Of a stretch of 64,000 nt of DNA, positions 34,451 through 44,050 are shown piece by piece. How positions within the stretch are numbered: the first letter of the stretch is position 1; every line of letters starts with the position of its first letter. The DNA is from Paucisalibacillus algeriensis (lineage in GTDB: Bacteria > Bacillota > Bacilli > Bacillales > Amphibacillaceae), in NCBI RefSeq assembly GCF_000577245.1, contig NZ_CBYO010000009.1:39092-103091 (forward strand). The letters run 5' to 3'. The notes under the pieces were generated by a model that was not told the DNA's origin, made no database searches, and was given only the letters and a program-made list of their open reading frames with translations. The position numbers were made by a program, and so were the translations under genes.

Positions 34451-34546
34451 GTTTATCACTTCCTTATGTGTGTTCCTGTATTTAATGTTCCTTATTAATA
34501 AAGATAACATTCTATATTCCAAAATAAAAAATAATAGAGAAAATTA

Positions 34547-34593
34547 TTTCATAAGTATTACATCTGTGTTACAATATTTTAAACGTTTAAAAT
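34547..34593 (+). promoter_or_regulatory. Promoter with 18-bp perfect palindrome for the ABC operon
   Basis: TTTCAT (34547-34552) and TACAAT (34570-34575) are 17 bases apart. ATTTTAAACGTTTAAAAT (34576-34593) is a perfect 18-bp palindrome starting right after the -10 box, in the position of a repressor site. The regulator is not in the window. Confidence 0.7.
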
Positions 34594-34638
34594 GTTCGGA
34601 ATCAAATTGATTAATCATCAATCACGGGAGAGTTGAAT

Positions 34639-35166
34639 ATGAAAAAAAGTTTTGTTCTTTTATTTATAATGATAGGAGTCATTCTTGTTGGATGTGCAGA
34701 AAATCCAGCGTTAATAGGGATTAAAGAAAAAATACCGGAGTCTCCTGAAAGTGAAGAAACACAGATAGTGGGTAAACCTCCGGGTGTTGATGTATACACT
34801 ATAGATGGTTCGACGTATGTACCTTTAGATGTTTATTGTTGGAAAGAGGAGAGCCTTTGTTCATTAGAACCCAATCCTCCTGAAGAACAACTTTATAATT
34901 TTCCACCTTTACAAGTGAGACCAGGACAAGGAATTACCTTATTACTATCTACTGACGAAATTCCTGAATCAGACCACATATATTATCCAGATCATATGGA
35001 ATTAATACAAATAAAATTAGATGAAAGGAAAGAGGTAGAAATAAATAATGGTGAAATAATCGCACCTAAGGAAAGTGGGAGGTATTATTATTCTTTGAAA
35101 TTACAATGGGACGGCGAGTTAAAAGGGCAAGCTTACTATGTCTTTAGTGTTAATGTGGCACAGTAA
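34639..35166 (+). CDS. Predicted lipoprotein heading an ABC-2 operon
   Basis: A type II signal peptide MKKSFVLLFIMIGVILVGC ends at the lipobox LVGC (Cys19), and the mature part has about 156 residues. The middle has a paired-cysteine segment YCWKEESLCSLEPNPP, possibly a disulfide. The rest is beta-rich with no domain I recognise. The ATG at 34639 follows GGGAGAG. It is first in an operon with two ABC-2 permeases and an ATPase, so it may be the extracellular partner of that transporter. Confidence 0.8.
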   Translation: MKKSFVLLFIMIGVILVGCAENPALIGIKEKIPESPESEETQIVGKPPGVDVYTIDGSTYVPLDVYCWKEESLCSLEPNPPEEQLYNFPPLQVRPGQGITLLLSTDEIPESDHIYYPDHMELIQIKLDERKEVEINNGEIIAPKESGRYYYSLKLQWDGELKGQAYYVFSVNVAQ

Positions 35167-35190
35167 TTCTATATAGCGGGGGGTGGTTTT

Positions 35191-36471
35191 TTGTTTAAGT
35201 TAGTTCGATTTGAAATAAAAAAAATATGGAATACTACCTTTTTTCGATTATTCTTGGTGGCGATGGTTCTATTTTTCGTTGGATATTATGTGTTTGTTTA
35301 TATCAACACAACTCGTCTTGAGGATGTTACAAAACCATTAGAGGATGTTTTACAAACATTAGAACTCGGTCTTGAAGAAAATAAACAGGCTTTGGAATCA
35401 GCGAAAGAAGAATTAGAGATAAAAGAACTAGAAGAAACGATTGAGTTTGAAGAGAACTATATAAAAGAGAGAAAAACAGAAATAGAAATACTAGAAGAAG
35501 AGAATTGGGACGCTATCCTACAAATTTGGATAGAGGATGCTGAGCCGTATGCTGAGAGTATGCGAAATTCTAACGATACACATACCTATACTCATCCAAC
35601 CTTGTTTAATTTAGAAACTTATGTAGCGATTAGCAAATGGATGCAAGAAAAGGATATTACACCATTATTGCCAGCGGATAGACATTTTTCTTATCTGACA
35701 TTTTATGATCAAGAGGTTAATAGTACTAGTCGAGCAGAAGCTGAACTTATCATGGAGTTTTTAAAAGAACAGAGTAATAAATATTCATCAACAAGTATAC
35801 ATTATTTATTTCGACTCTTTGGTATATTGTTCAGTTTAACTGGGGCAGTTTTCTTTCTTTTCCTATTAGGAGATATCGTTACAAAGGAAGGACTAGGTCG
35901 AAATGGGTCAATTAATTTACTACATACCCAACCAATTAAGCGTCATAACATTCTAGCCAGCAAATTTTTCACAGCTATGTTAATAAGTTTATTAATTCTG
36001 GTATCCGCCATTTTATTTTCCATCATTGTTGGAAGTGTTTTTGATCGTATTGGTGATTGGCACTATCCAGTATTAATCTATGGAGAAGATAGAACATTTA
36101 CACTGATGAGTATGGGGGTATTCCTAATCAAAGCAGTGGGGATGTTTATGTTAATTTTGTTTTTCTGTTACACGATACTGTTCCTATTTTCAATCATAAC
36201 AAAACGTGCATTAGTGGCTTTAGGATTAACCATTGCTACTATATTATTCGGAATATTAGTTGGTGAAGAATTAATAACGCTTGGCATTGCACAATATATC
36301 CCATTTCAATATTTTTCTGTCTTTGAAGTATTAACGAATGAACTAGCATTAACATTGGAAAATTTTAATCTCACTTATACGAATGGAATGATTTCGTTAA
36401 GTATTGCTAGTTTAGTTCTTTTAGTTGTGATTTATCTAGTCTCTTTCATTCAAACAAAAATCAGTAATTAG
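35191..36471 (+). CDS. ABC-2-type permease with large extracytoplasmic coiled-coil domain
   Basis: The 426-residue protein has one N-terminal helix (about residues 16-36) and then about 170 mostly polar residues. These include a Glu/Lys-rich predicted coiled coil (roughly residues 50-105: KEELEIKELEETIEFEENY). Five C-terminal helices follow. This helix-domain-five-helix layout is typical of ABC-2 (YhaP/NatB-like) subunits. GGGGGGTGG precedes the TTG start. It is paired with a second permease of the same shape at 37370. Confidence 0.82.
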   Translation: MFKLVRFEIKKIWNTTFFRLFLVAMVLFFVGYYVFVYINTTRLEDVTKPLEDVLQTLELGLEENKQALESAKEELEIKELEETIEFEENYIKERKTEIEILEEENWDAILQIWIEDAEPYAESMRNSNDTHTYTHPTLFNLETYVAISKWMQEKDITPLLPADRHFSYLTFYDQEVNSTSRAEAELIMEFLKEQSNKYSSTSIHYLFRLFGILFSLTGAVFFLFLLGDIVTKEGLGRNGSINLLHTQPIKRHNILASKFFTAMLISLLILVSAILFSIIVGSVFDRIGDWHYPVLIYGEDRTFTLMSMGVFLIKAVGMFMLILFFCYTILFLFSIITKRALVALGLTIATILFGILVGEELITLGIAQYIPFQYFSVFEVLTNELALTLENFNLTYTNGMISLSIASLVLLVVIYLVSFIQTKISN

Positions 36472-36488
36472 TGTTGGGGAGTGGTGAC

Positions 36489-37373
36489 GTGATTGTAGAG
36501 GTAAGCAATTTAAAGAAACGATATAAGAAACAAATGGTTCTGAAAGGAATTGATATACAAGTAGAGACACCACAAATTATTGCGTTAGTAGGTCCGAATG
36601 GTTCAGGCAAGACAACTCTACTAAATTGCATGACAAATCTACTTTCTTTTCAAGAAGGAAAAGTAAGATTGTTAGGAAAAAAACATAACGATGCTTCCAT
36701 TTTTCAACAAGTATCTTACTTGCAGGATAACCGTCTTCTGTATGGAAACCTGACAGGGTATGATCATTTGGAATTTATTTGTAGGGTGCAAAATATAGCC
36801 ATTTCTAAAATTAAAGAGGTAGCAATGCGCGTGGGCATGGAAAAGTATTTAAAAAAACGTGTTCGTAATTATTCACTTGGAATGAAACAACACCTGCTAC
36901 TTTCTATGGTTATTATCAATGAACCGAAACTTTTATTGATGGATGAACCATTAAATGGACTAGATCCAACTAGTGCAATTAATATGCGTAAGATTTTACT
37001 AGAATTATATAAGGAAGGAACGACCATTATTGTATCTTCCCATAATCTAGATGAGATTGACCGATTAACAAATACGATTTACTTTATGAAAAATGGTGCT
37101 TTGTTAAAGGAATCTCTACAAGATATATCCTCAAAAAAGTACCTTATCACAATAAATGATATCGATAAAGCTAGGAAGGTATTGAACGAAAAGAACATTC
37201 CGTTCACTGTAACAGATAAGTACCAGGTGGGATTTGAAGAAACGGATATAAACTTACAGAGCTTTATTGATTGTTTGAATGATAATGATCTTATGATTAG
37301 AGACATAGAAGCCCAAAAAGTAGGAGCGGAGAAACGTTATCGTGAACTTTTTGAAGAGGAGCTTTCCTCATGA
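36489..37373 (+). CDS. ABC transporter ATP-binding protein
   Basis: The ATPase has Walker A GPNGSGKT, signature YSLGMKQHL (LSGGQ variant), Walker B KLLLMDEPLNGLD and switch His in SSHNLDEIDRL. The Gly-Met-Lys-Gln signature is typical of ABC-2 export ATPases. GTG at 36489 is about 8 bases after GGGGAG; the upstream GTG at 36471 overlaps the previous stop. It overlaps the next gene by 4 bases. It energises the two flanking permeases. Confidence 0.9.
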   Translation: MIVEVSNLKKRYKKQMVLKGIDIQVETPQIIALVGPNGSGKTTLLNCMTNLLSFQEGKVRLLGKKHNDASIFQQVSYLQDNRLLYGNLTGYDHLEFICRVQNIAISKIKEVAMRVGMEKYLKKRVRNYSLGMKQHLLLSMVIINEPKLLLMDEPLNGLDPTSAINMRKILLELYKEGTTIIVSSHNLDEIDRLTNTIYFMKNGALLKESLQDISSKKYLITINDIDKARKVLNEKNIPFTVTDKYQVGFEETDINLQSFIDCLNDNDLMIRDIEAQKVGAEKRYRELFEEELSS

Positions 37374-38488
37374 GGTTGTTGTCATTTGAGTTGAAAAAAA
37401 TAATCTTTAGTAAAAAGTTTTTGTATATTTTACTCGGAATTGTTGTTGTCATTGCTTTATTGATGGCCCGAAATATAGTATTTGAATCGTCTATTCAGAA
37501 AGAGGCAAGAGAGCGAATTGATGAATTGTTGGAGTTTAACTTTGCTAATTCGAATATCCACCAAGCCGTTCTTGAGGCTGACCCAGAGGATGAAGAAGAA
37601 GAGGAGCTTCAACGCTTAAATAGTGCGATGATTAATATACTGTATGAAGTAAGGGAATTACAAGCACCAAATCGGTTTGAAGAAAGGTTGAAACTGGAGA
37701 CGGAGTACTATTCCATTGCGGAAGAGTATAAACAAAAAGGTGGAGATCACTTATTATCCTATCAGGAAATTTCCCATTCCTTAGCTTTAAATGAAAAACT
37801 ACTAGAGTCCAGTATTCCACCTGAACATGAGAACTATAGTAGAGCGTTACCGAATTTTATTAAACAAGTAGTGGATCTGTTCATTAATTTGGGTGCGATT
37901 ATTATTATCCTCTTACTGATAGGGGAGATCATGTCATCGGAATTTGAGAATCGTTCTATTAATTTATTGTTTACACAGCCGTTGAAACGAACACATATTA
38001 TTACAAGTAAATTATTAGCATCGATTATTCTTTACGTAGTGACAACTGTTTTTCTATTAGTAGTAACGTTAATCATTGGATATGTTTTTGGATATAAAGG
38101 ATTCTTTGACTATCCAATTGTAATAGAAGTAAACCAGCAAGTAGAAACTGTAACAATAATAGAGTATCTTCGATTGGCGATTACTTTGGTTTCAGTCAGC
38201 ATATTCTTGATTATTTCACTATGCCTGTTGTTTAGTATATTTTTTAAGTATACACTAGTAACGCTATTTAGTGTCTTAGGAGCATTACTAATTGGTTATG
38301 TATTGACTGAATTTGTTTCATGGGCTCCATTAGCTTGGTTTAATCCTTTTCAGTATGTATTGCCTAAAGAAATGATACTTTTCCAGAATGGTAGAGAATG
38401 GTGGCAAGGAATTCCGGTCACACTTTTGTTAACTGCTGTATTCTATATAGTAGCTAGACAGATGGTTAAAACTAGTAGGGTGGATTAA
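37370..38488 (+). CDS. ABC-2-type permease, second subunit
   Basis: The 372-residue protein repeats the architecture of the permease at 35191: an N-terminal helix (about residues 15-34), an acidic extracytoplasmic domain of about 120 residues (including DPEDEEEEELQRLN) and five to six C-terminal helices. The segments NRSINLLFTQPLKRTHIITSKLLAS and NGSINLLHTQPIKRHNILASKFF in the two subunits are clearly alike, so they arose by duplication and probably form a heterodimer. Confidence 0.85.
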   Translation: MRLLSFELKKIIFSKKFLYILLGIVVVIALLMARNIVFESSIQKEARERIDELLEFNFANSNIHQAVLEADPEDEEEEELQRLNSAMINILYEVRELQAPNRFEERLKLETEYYSIAEEYKQKGGDHLLSYQEISHSLALNEKLLESSIPPEHENYSRALPNFIKQVVDLFINLGAIIIILLLIGEIMSSEFENRSINLLFTQPLKRTHIITSKLLASIILYVVTTVFLLVVTLIIGYVFGYKGFFDYPIVIEVNQQVETVTIIEYLRLAITLVSVSIFLIISLCLLFSIFFKYTLVTLFSVLGALLIGYVLTEFVSWAPLAWFNPFQYVLPKEMILFQNGREWWQGIPVTLLLTAVFYIVARQMVKTSRVD

Positions 38489-38514
38489 TTTTCTTTGAGA
38501 ATAAAAGTGATGGT

Positions 38515-38549
38515 GCCTGATTGAGTTTGTATATCTCGATCAGGCTTTT
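38515..38549 (+). terminator. Intrinsic terminator of the ABC-2 operon
   Basis: GCCTGATTGAG (38515-38525) pairs with CTCGATCAGGC (38535-38545), one G-U pair, 9-base loop, then TTTT. Confidence 0.85.
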
Positions 38550-38574
38550 CACTTTCGTAGTAAAATTATGTATT

Positions 38575-38836
38575 CCATTCAATTGGCTACCAAGAAACTT
38601 TTCCGTATTTTCCAACCTTTGCTTCTGCCCAGATTATTAATTCGGGGAGAAACGTTAATCTCTAGTATGGGGAGAAGCAATTATTTGGTTATAAAATACT
38701 CCTTCTGGAGGGGGGCTGGACAAGTCCACCGTTCCTTTATCCAAGAACCATTCCACATATGGTAAGTTCTGTTCATCTAATCGTTTTGAAAGAAAATCCG
38801 TCCTCTCGTTATTTTCATGGAAGATATATATTTTTC
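38575..38836 (-). pseudogene. Decayed ATP-grasp-like gene fragment
   Basis: The minus strand reads KIYIFHENNERTDFLSKRL, LPYVEWFLDKGTVDL, PPPEGVFYNQIIASPHTRD and then a stop. After a one-base shift it continues ELIIWAEAKVGKYGK. The order (IYILHEN.., YEEWFLDEG, GVFYNRxSASSHTRGHR) resembles the N-terminus of a RimK-like ATP-grasp protein as I recall it. Stops and a frameshift, plus loss of the rest of the gene, show it is dead. The family name is tentative; coding ancestry is better supported. Confidence 0.45.
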
Positions 38837-38920
38837 AGATTTGAAACTACACCTCATTTGCTCAGTGTCTTTAAATCATGCCAAACAACTCGGATTTGGG
38901 ACATGTATATGCGATCTAAC

Positions 38921-38945
38921 AAAAAAACTCCCAATAAAGGGAGTT
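38921..38945 (-). terminator. Intrinsic terminator of the usp gene
   Basis: On the minus strand ACTCCC and GGGAGT form the stem, followed by a run of seven T. Confidence 0.8.
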
Positions 38946-38954
38946 GAAAGTTAT

Positions 38955-39371
38955 TTATTTAACAATTAGAACGGGACTTGCCGCTCGTTTAGCCACCTTA
39001 TGACTAACACTACCTAAAACCATTTCTTGAAATTTATTTAAACCACGACTTCCGAGAACAATCAGATCGTAATCATTTTTGTTCGCATGATCAACAATGG
39101 TAGGTCCAGGATCACCATTCAGGAAAATAACTTCGAAATCAATACCAGATTTCTTTGCTTTTTGAACGATAAAAGCAAGTTTTTCTTTTCCTGCATCTTC
39201 CGCATCTTTTCCCCAATTATTCAATACTTCATCTTTGGAATGCTTCGGATCAACAACATAAATAATGTCTACTTTTGACTGGGAGCTAAGTCTCGCTAGC
39301 TCAAATACTTTATCTCCCGCACGTAAGGAATGTTCCGATCCATCTGCTGCATAAAGAATCTTTTTAAACAT
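38955..39371 (-). CDS. Universal stress protein, UspA family
   Basis: The 138-residue protein has the N-terminal strand KKILYAADGSEHSLRA and the ATP-binding motif G-2x-G-9x-G-S as GSRGLNKFQEMVLGSVS, so it is of the nucleotide-binding type. It is divergent from the SulP transporter gene. Usp proteins often sit beside SulP or other ion transporters and may tune them, but direct interaction here is inference. Confidence 0.9.
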   Translation of the reverse strand: MFKKILYAADGSEHSLRAGDKVFELARLSSQSKVDIIYVVDPKHSKDEVLNNWGKDAEDAGKEKLAFIVQKAKKSGIDFEVIFLNGDPGPTIVDHANKNDYDLIVLGSRGLNKFQEMVLGSVSHKVAKRAASPVLIVK

Positions 39372-39598
39372 GGGATTCCTCCTCTACCAATCTAATAACA
39401 CCAAACCATAAATTACTATGCAAATAGGAACGTATAAAAATCTTTCCCGCTTGCATAAGAAAAACTAACACATTCGTAAAAGGAAGAGCGAATGCGAGCT
39501 TTTCTAAAAATTATTTTTCATATAGCATAATGGTGTCTAAAATCGATAATTTTTAAGAAATAACAAGAAAAGGACAAGTGTTTCCGCTTTCTTGCACA

Positions 39599-39673
39599 TT
39601 TCACAAAAATGTTTAATCCCGTTATAATACAGTTTGTTTGCTACGGTCCCGACTTTCGTGAGAGTCGAAAGTC
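39599..39673 (+). promoter_or_regulatory. sulP promoter and leader hairpin
   Basis: TTTCAC (39599-39604) and TATAAT (39623-39628) are 18 bases apart. Downstream, GACTTTCG (39651-39658) and CGAAAGTC (39666-39673) form an 8-bp stem in the leader, about 25 bases before the start codon. The remainder of the 328-base gap from 39372 shows nothing else. Confidence 0.55.
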
Positions 39674-39699
39674 ATCAAAACATAAAAAGAGGTGGATGA

Positions 39700-41178
39700 A
39701 TGTATATTGAAAAAATGAAAAATGAATGGTTTGGAAATATCAGAGGTGATATTTTAGCAGGTATTGTTGTAGCAATAGCTTTAATTCCTGAAGCGATTGC
39801 GTTCTCTGTTATTGCAGGTGTGGATCCGATGATAGGACTTTATGCATCCTTCGCTATTGCTGTAACCATTGCCTTTGTAGGTGGACGTCCAGGGATGATT
39901 TCTGCCGCGACAGGTGCTACGGCGTTATTAATGGTTACATTGGTTGCGGAGCATGGATTGCAGTATCTATTAGCAGCAACCATCCTTACTGGTGTTATCC
40001 AAATTATAATGGGTGTATTAAAACTAGGTCGATTAATGAAATTTGTTCCCCGGTCGGTAATGATTGGCTTTGTAAATGCACTTGCCATCATGATCTTTAT
40101 GGCTCAATTAGAGCATTTCTCCGGTGCAAATTGGGAAATGTATGTAATGCTAGCAGGAGCTTTAGTAATTATTTATATCCTACCAAGGTTTGTAAAGGTA
40201 ATTCCAGCCCCATTAGTGGCGATTGTTGTGATCACAGCAATTGCAATTTTTACGGGAAGTGGAGTGAAAACAGTAGGTGATATGGGTGAGTTAACACAAT
40301 CCTTACCAATTTTCTTATTCCCAGATATTCCACTAAACTTTGAAACATTACAAATTATATTCCCTTATGCATTGTCTATAGCAATCGTTGGTTTAGTAGA
40401 ATCTCTTCTAACAGCTTCTATTGTAGATGATATGACCGATACGAAAAGTGATAAGAACAAAGAAGCAAGAGGACAAGGGATTGCCAATATTGTATCTGGT
40501 TTATTTGGTGGAATGGCAGGTTGTGCGATGATTGGTCAGTCTGTTATAAACGTAAAATCGGGTGGCCGAGGTAGACTTTCGGCTTTTGTTGCTGGAGCAT
40601 TTTTAATGACATTGATCATATTATTTAATGGACTGCTAGTTCAAATTCCAATGGCAGTTCTAGTTGGTATTATGTTCATGGTTTCCATTAGTACGTTTGA
40701 TTGGTCTTCTATTAAGAATATGCGTAAAACACCAGTTACGGATACCATTGTCATGTTAGCCACTGTTGTAACGGTGTTATTTACCCATGATTTATCAAAA
40801 GGTGTTTTAGTTGGTATTATCCTAAGTGCAATCTTCTTTGCTGCAAAAATATCTAAAGTGAAAATTACAACTCTGGCAAGTAATAATGCAAAGGTTAAAG
40901 TATACAGAGTTTCTGGTCAACTATTCTTTGCTTCTGTTACGGAGTTTGTGGATAGCTTTAACTACAAAGAAAATGTAGAAGAAGTAAAATTAGATTTAGC
41001 TAATGCCCATATTTGGGATGATTCTGGTGTAGGGGCAATTGATAAGGTTGTGCAGAAGTATCATCAGAATGGGGTTCAAGTAGAAGTTGTTGGATTAAAT
41101 GATGAGAGTAATAAATTAATAGACAAGCTTGCTAATTATAATAAGCCTGGTGGACTGGAGAATGTTTCTGGTCATTAG
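39700..41178 (+). CDS. SulP-family anion transporter with STAS domain
   Basis: The 492-residue protein has the SulP core, with about 11-14 helices. It opens [20 protein letters not shown] and includes the [10 protein letters not shown] and ATGATALLM blocks. The C-terminal STAS domain from about residue 390 contains [16 protein letters not shown], with the usual D-S phosphorylation-like site. Substrates in the family are sulfate, bicarbonate or other anions; sequence alone does not decide. AGAGGTGG precedes the ATG. Confidence 0.9.
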   Translation: MYIEKMKNEWFGNIRGDILAGIVVAIALIPEAIAFSVIAGVDPMIGLYASFAIAVTIAFVGGRPGMISAATGATALLMVTLVAEHGLQYLLAATILTGVIQIIMGVLKLGRLMKFVPRSVMIGFVNALAIMIFMAQLEHFSGANWEMYVMLAGALVIIYILPRFVKVIPAPLVAIVVITAIAIFTGSGVKTVGDMGELTQSLPIFLFPDIPLNFETLQIIFPYALSIAIVGLVESLLTASIVDDMTDTKSDKNKEARGQGIANIVSGLFGGMAGCAMIGQSVINVKSGGRGRLSAFVAGAFLMTLIILFNGLLVQIPMAVLVGIMFMVSISTFDWSSIKNMRKTPVTDTIVMLATVVTVLFTHDLSKGVLVGIILSAIFFAAKISKVKITTLASNNAKVKVYRVSGQLFFASVTEFVDSFNYKENVEEVKLDLANAHIWDDSGVGAIDKVVQKYHQNGVQVEVVGLNDESNKLIDKLANYNKPGGLENVSGH

Positions 41179-41187
41179 GGTTTGGGG

Positions 41188-41218
41188 AGAGAGTTGACTT
41201 CGGTTGGCTCTCTTTTTT
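41188..41218 (+). terminator. Intrinsic terminator after sulP
   Basis: AGAGAGTTGAC (41188-41198) pairs with GTTGGCTCTCT (41203-41213) around a TTCG tetraloop, followed by T residues. Confidence 0.82.
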
Positions 41219-41481
41219 GTGTTATAGAGGCTTTCGGTTTCTGAAAGATATGGGATGACTTGATACATCATCTTAAGACTGATTTGTGGTTGGAATGAAT
41301 AATGAGAGACCTCTATACATCATTTTAATGGAGGTCCGGAGTTGAAGTGAATCATCATATTAAAGTCTTTCTCTATAAAAACAATAGGGGTTAAAGGTCA
41401 TTTAATTGCATGGAAAAAGAAGGGATTTTATGTATTAGAATAGAATAGTATAAAGTTAACTACGAAATTAGGGTGATAAAA
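41219..41481 (+). other. Gap without a recognisable gene
   Basis: About 260 bases upstream of the DUF2785 gene hold no ORF with a domain and no strong repeat. A weak TTGCAT box near 41407 may belong to the downstream promoter. Confidence 0.4.
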
Positions 41482-42327
41482 GTGGAAAAAAAGGAACTTC
41501 AATCAATACTTACCAATTATAGGGAAAGTAATTTTGAGTCTATTGGTTTAGTGGATAAAGACACAGTAACGAAAGCTATGCTATATCATATTGGAAGTAC
41601 CGACCCAGAACTAAGAGACCATCTTATTTATCCGAGCTTTCTTAATTTAATGATTAACAACTACTATTCTCGACCAGAACTCAACCGAATAATGAATGTT
41701 TGTTTAGATGATGAGCATTTATTTTATAAGATAAATGAATCGGATAAGGATTCTGTTTTTACTAGGGCATTCTCTTCATTAATTATCGCTGCATTGCTCC
41801 ACATTAATAGGCAGAATACATTTCTAGCTAATGATGAGATAGATGAAATTGCGGTTAGATTGGTGGACTATGTTAAGCAAGAAGAAGATGTGCGTGGGTT
41901 TGTGGAAGAAAAAGGATGGGCACATAGCATTGCACATATTGCGGATGCACTTGATGAACTCGTAAAACAACCACAACTTTCGAATGCTAGATTGAAAGAA
42001 ATTACACTCACTATACTTGATAAGATGTATTTTGATAAAGGATATTTCTTATTCGAAGAGGATGAGAGAATGGTAACGACATTGATCTCAATACTACAAC
42101 GGGGAATTGATCAACAGTTGATTTATGAAAAGATAGATGCTTTAACAGGCGAGCTCAAGCAAAATTTTGTAAATGGCAACATAGGGCATTTCATGCAGAG
42201 ATTAAATTTTAAGCAATTTTTAAGGAGTCTACTTTTACACCTTGAAGTAATCAACAAACAGGAAGAGTTGCGTACTCATCTTAAACAAGCACTTATATCT
42301 ATCAATCAATCATACTACAATACCTAG
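41482..42327 (+). CDS. DUF2785 domain protein
   Basis: The 281-residue, mostly helical, soluble protein has the DUF2785 hallmark EEKGWAHSIAHIADALDELV (about residues 146-165). Regular helix pairs on either side suggest a HEAT-like solenoid. Function is unknown. GTG at 41482 is 6 bases after AGGGTG, and the GTG at 41473 overlaps that site. It is followed after 11 bases by a GNAT gene, likely in the same operon. Confidence 0.82.
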   Translation: MEKKELQSILTNYRESNFESIGLVDKDTVTKAMLYHIGSTDPELRDHLIYPSFLNLMINNYYSRPELNRIMNVCLDDEHLFYKINESDKDSVFTRAFSSLIIAALLHINRQNTFLANDEIDEIAVRLVDYVKQEEDVRGFVEEKGWAHSIAHIADALDELVKQPQLSNARLKEITLTILDKMYFDKGYFLFEEDERMVTTLISILQRGIDQQLIYEKIDALTGELKQNFVNGNIGHFMQRLNFKQFLRSLLLHLEVINKQEELRTHLKQALISINQSYYNT

Positions 42328-42338
42328 GAGGAACAACT

Positions 42339-42905
42339 ATGAACCCAATACTAATCGATTTCCCAAGTGAATTTGAAACAGAGAGACTACTTATTCGTAT
42401 GCCTAAACCAGGTGATGGAAAGGTAGTATACGAATCGAAGAAAGCGTCCATTAATGAACTTAAACCTTGGATGCCATGGGCGCACCGGGATGAAAGTGAA
42501 GAAGATGCAGAAGTTAATATACGCGAGGCTCATGTAAAATTCCTAACTAGAGAAGATTTAAGGCTGCTAGTTTTCCATAAAGATACAGGCATGCTAGTCG
42601 CAAACTCAGGTCTACACCGTATTGATTGGGAATTACGTAAATTTGAAATCGGCTACTGGATTGATACGCGCTATAGTGGAAAAGGCTATATGACGGAGGC
42701 GGTTAAAGGGATTGAGGATTTTGCCTATAACGAATTAAAAGCAAATCGATTAGAGATACGATGTGATACAAAGAATGTAAAGAGTCGTGCTATTGCTGAG
42801 CGATTAGAGTTTGAGTTAGAGGGTATTTTACGTAAGGACAGCTTGGATGCCTATGGGAAAGGACTTCGGGATACTTGTCTTTATGCAAAGGTAAGAGAAT
42901 CCTAA
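42339..42905 (+). CDS. RimJ/RimL-type GNAT acetyltransferase
   Basis: The 188-residue protein begins with the RimL-like FETERLLIRMPKPGDG. The acetyl-CoA loop region reads IGYWIDTRYSGKGYMTEAVKG and the C-terminal block is VKSRAIAERLEFELEG. The family acetylates protein N-termini, amino groups of small molecules or antibiotics. TAGGAGGAACAACT precedes the ATG. It is unrelated in sequence to the GNAT cluster at 57.8-59.7 kb. Confidence 0.87.
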   Translation: MNPILIDFPSEFETERLLIRMPKPGDGKVVYESKKASINELKPWMPWAHRDESEEDAEVNIREAHVKFLTREDLRLLVFHKDTGMLVANSGLHRIDWELRKFEIGYWIDTRYSGKGYMTEAVKGIEDFAYNELKANRLEIRCDTKNVKSRAIAERLEFELEGILRKDSLDAYGKGLRDTCLYAKVRES

Positions 42906-42923
42906 AGTATTCTAAAAAGGGGC

Positions 42924-42976
42924 TTTACATATACCTCGAAATTCTATATAGTAAAGTTACCTAATAATTCTAGGTA
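42924..42976 (+). promoter_or_regulatory. padR promoter and operator dyad
   Basis: TTTACA (42924-42929) and TATAGT (42947-42952) are 17 bases apart. TACCTA-ATAATTC-TAGGTA (42958-42976), a perfect 6-bp inverted repeat, follows at the likely start of transcription. Confidence 0.65.
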
Positions 42977-42985
42977 GGTGAGAAT

Positions 42986-43318
42986 ATGTTTGATCGAGAG
43001 TTAGTGAAGGGAAGTACATCACTACTTGTCCTACAGCTATTAAACGAACGTGATATGTACGGCTATGAGCTAGTAAAGGAAATGGATCAGCGCAGTGACC
43101 ATAACTTTCAACTGAAAGAAGGAACATTGTATCCAGCACTTCATAAGCTTGAAAAGCAAGAGTATATTGAATGTTATTGGCAAAATCAAGAAAAAGGTCC
43201 TGCTAGGAAGTATTACCGAATTACTGCTGAAGGTAAGGAAATGCTTGAGGCTAAAACAAGTGAATGGCATCGTTATGTTCAGGTGATGAACAACCTAATT
43301 GGGAGAAGTGAAACGTGA
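42986..43318 (+). CDS. PadR-family transcriptional regulator
   Basis: The 110-residue protein has [12 protein letters not shown], the recognition helix region [19 protein letters not shown] and the wing [23 protein letters not shown] precedes the ATG. It overlaps the following HAAS gene by 4 bases (GTGA), and a dyad lies over its likely transcription start. It is the third of four PadR modules in the window. Confidence 0.9.
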   Translation: MFDRELVKGSTSLLVLQLLNERDMYGYELVKEMDQRSDHNFQLKEGTLYPALHKLEKQEYIECYWQNQEKGPARKYYRITAEGKEMLEAKTSEWHRYVQVMNNLIGRSET

Positions 43319-43947
43319 GTGCAGGGGAAGAAAAGTTTTTCCAGGAGCTTAATCAAGTTCTTGGAAAACACCCTGAAAAGGAGCAAATTATTGCAGAGTA
43401 CCGGTCTCATGTATATGAATTTCTCCAAGAAGTTAAGATCCCAGATTCAGATATCTATGAAGCAATAACGATGCAACTAGGAACTCCAGATGAAATCGCA
43501 GAAATTTGGATAGAAGATGCCAAGGTTACACCAAAAAAGATGCAAATCCTATTTGTACTACTAAACATTTTGATTTTTCTTGGTGGTATTGCACTTACGA
43601 TTGCCTATAATGTCTACCACTTTGAATGGATTGAAGCTTTGTGGAAAAGGTTGACGGCAGTACCTTCGATTATCATTATGGTTTATATGGTGTTTTGGGG
43701 ACTACTTGGCTATGAAATAGGAAAAGAATTTGGTAGTGGTGGTTTAAAAATACTTCGTAGAACATTTACATACGCCGTTATACCGAATCTCGTATTGATG
43801 TATCTAATTGTATTTAAACTCATTCCACACGAATGGTTTCAGCCATTTTTAAATGGTCCGTTTATTCTGGCCTGTATCTTATTAACAATTATATTATATC
43901 CGATAAGTTGGATTGGATATCGTTGGGGAAGGAAAGCATCTGTTTAG
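43315..43947 (+). CDS. HAAS-domain membrane protein
   Basis: The N-terminal ~80 residues ([44 protein letters not shown]) match the HAAS domain seen with PadR proteins. Four helices follow, at about 82-102, 120-142, 150-170 and 178-200. It starts with GTG overlapping the padR stop. It probably couples the regulator to the membrane; no enzymatic motif is visible. Confidence 0.82.
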   Translation: MSAGEEKFFQELNQVLGKHPEKEQIIAEYRSHVYEFLQEVKIPDSDIYEAITMQLGTPDEIAEIWIEDAKVTPKKMQILFVLLNILIFLGGIALTIAYNVYHFEWIEALWKRLTAVPSIIIMVYMVFWGLLGYEIGKEFGSGGLKILRRTFTYAVIPNLVLMYLIVFKLIPHEWFQPFLNGPFILACILLTIILYPISWIGYRWGRKASV

Positions 43948-43996
43948 AAAGGTCACCTTGCCCACGGTATCACGTAAAATCAGCAGTTTTTTGGCT

Positions 43997-44023
43997 TATA
44001 TACATAGAATTGCTATGTATATA
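43997..44023 (+). promoter_or_regulatory. 11-bp dyad upstream of the DUF4173 gene
   Basis: Perfect arms TATATACATAG (43997-44007) and CTATGTATATA (44013-44023) flank AATTG, and a further half-site CTACATAG follows at 44030. With 5-base spacing and no T-tract it looks like an operator, possibly a second site for the PadR just upstream. Confidence 0.6.
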
Positions 44024-44050
44024 GATTAACTACATAGGTGGTGAAATAAG

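Noticed and set aside
38568..38947. Plus-strand frames of 62-65 codons after the ABC-2 operon
   Set aside because: Composition is not protein-like, and the minus strand carries a better, decayed coding signal.
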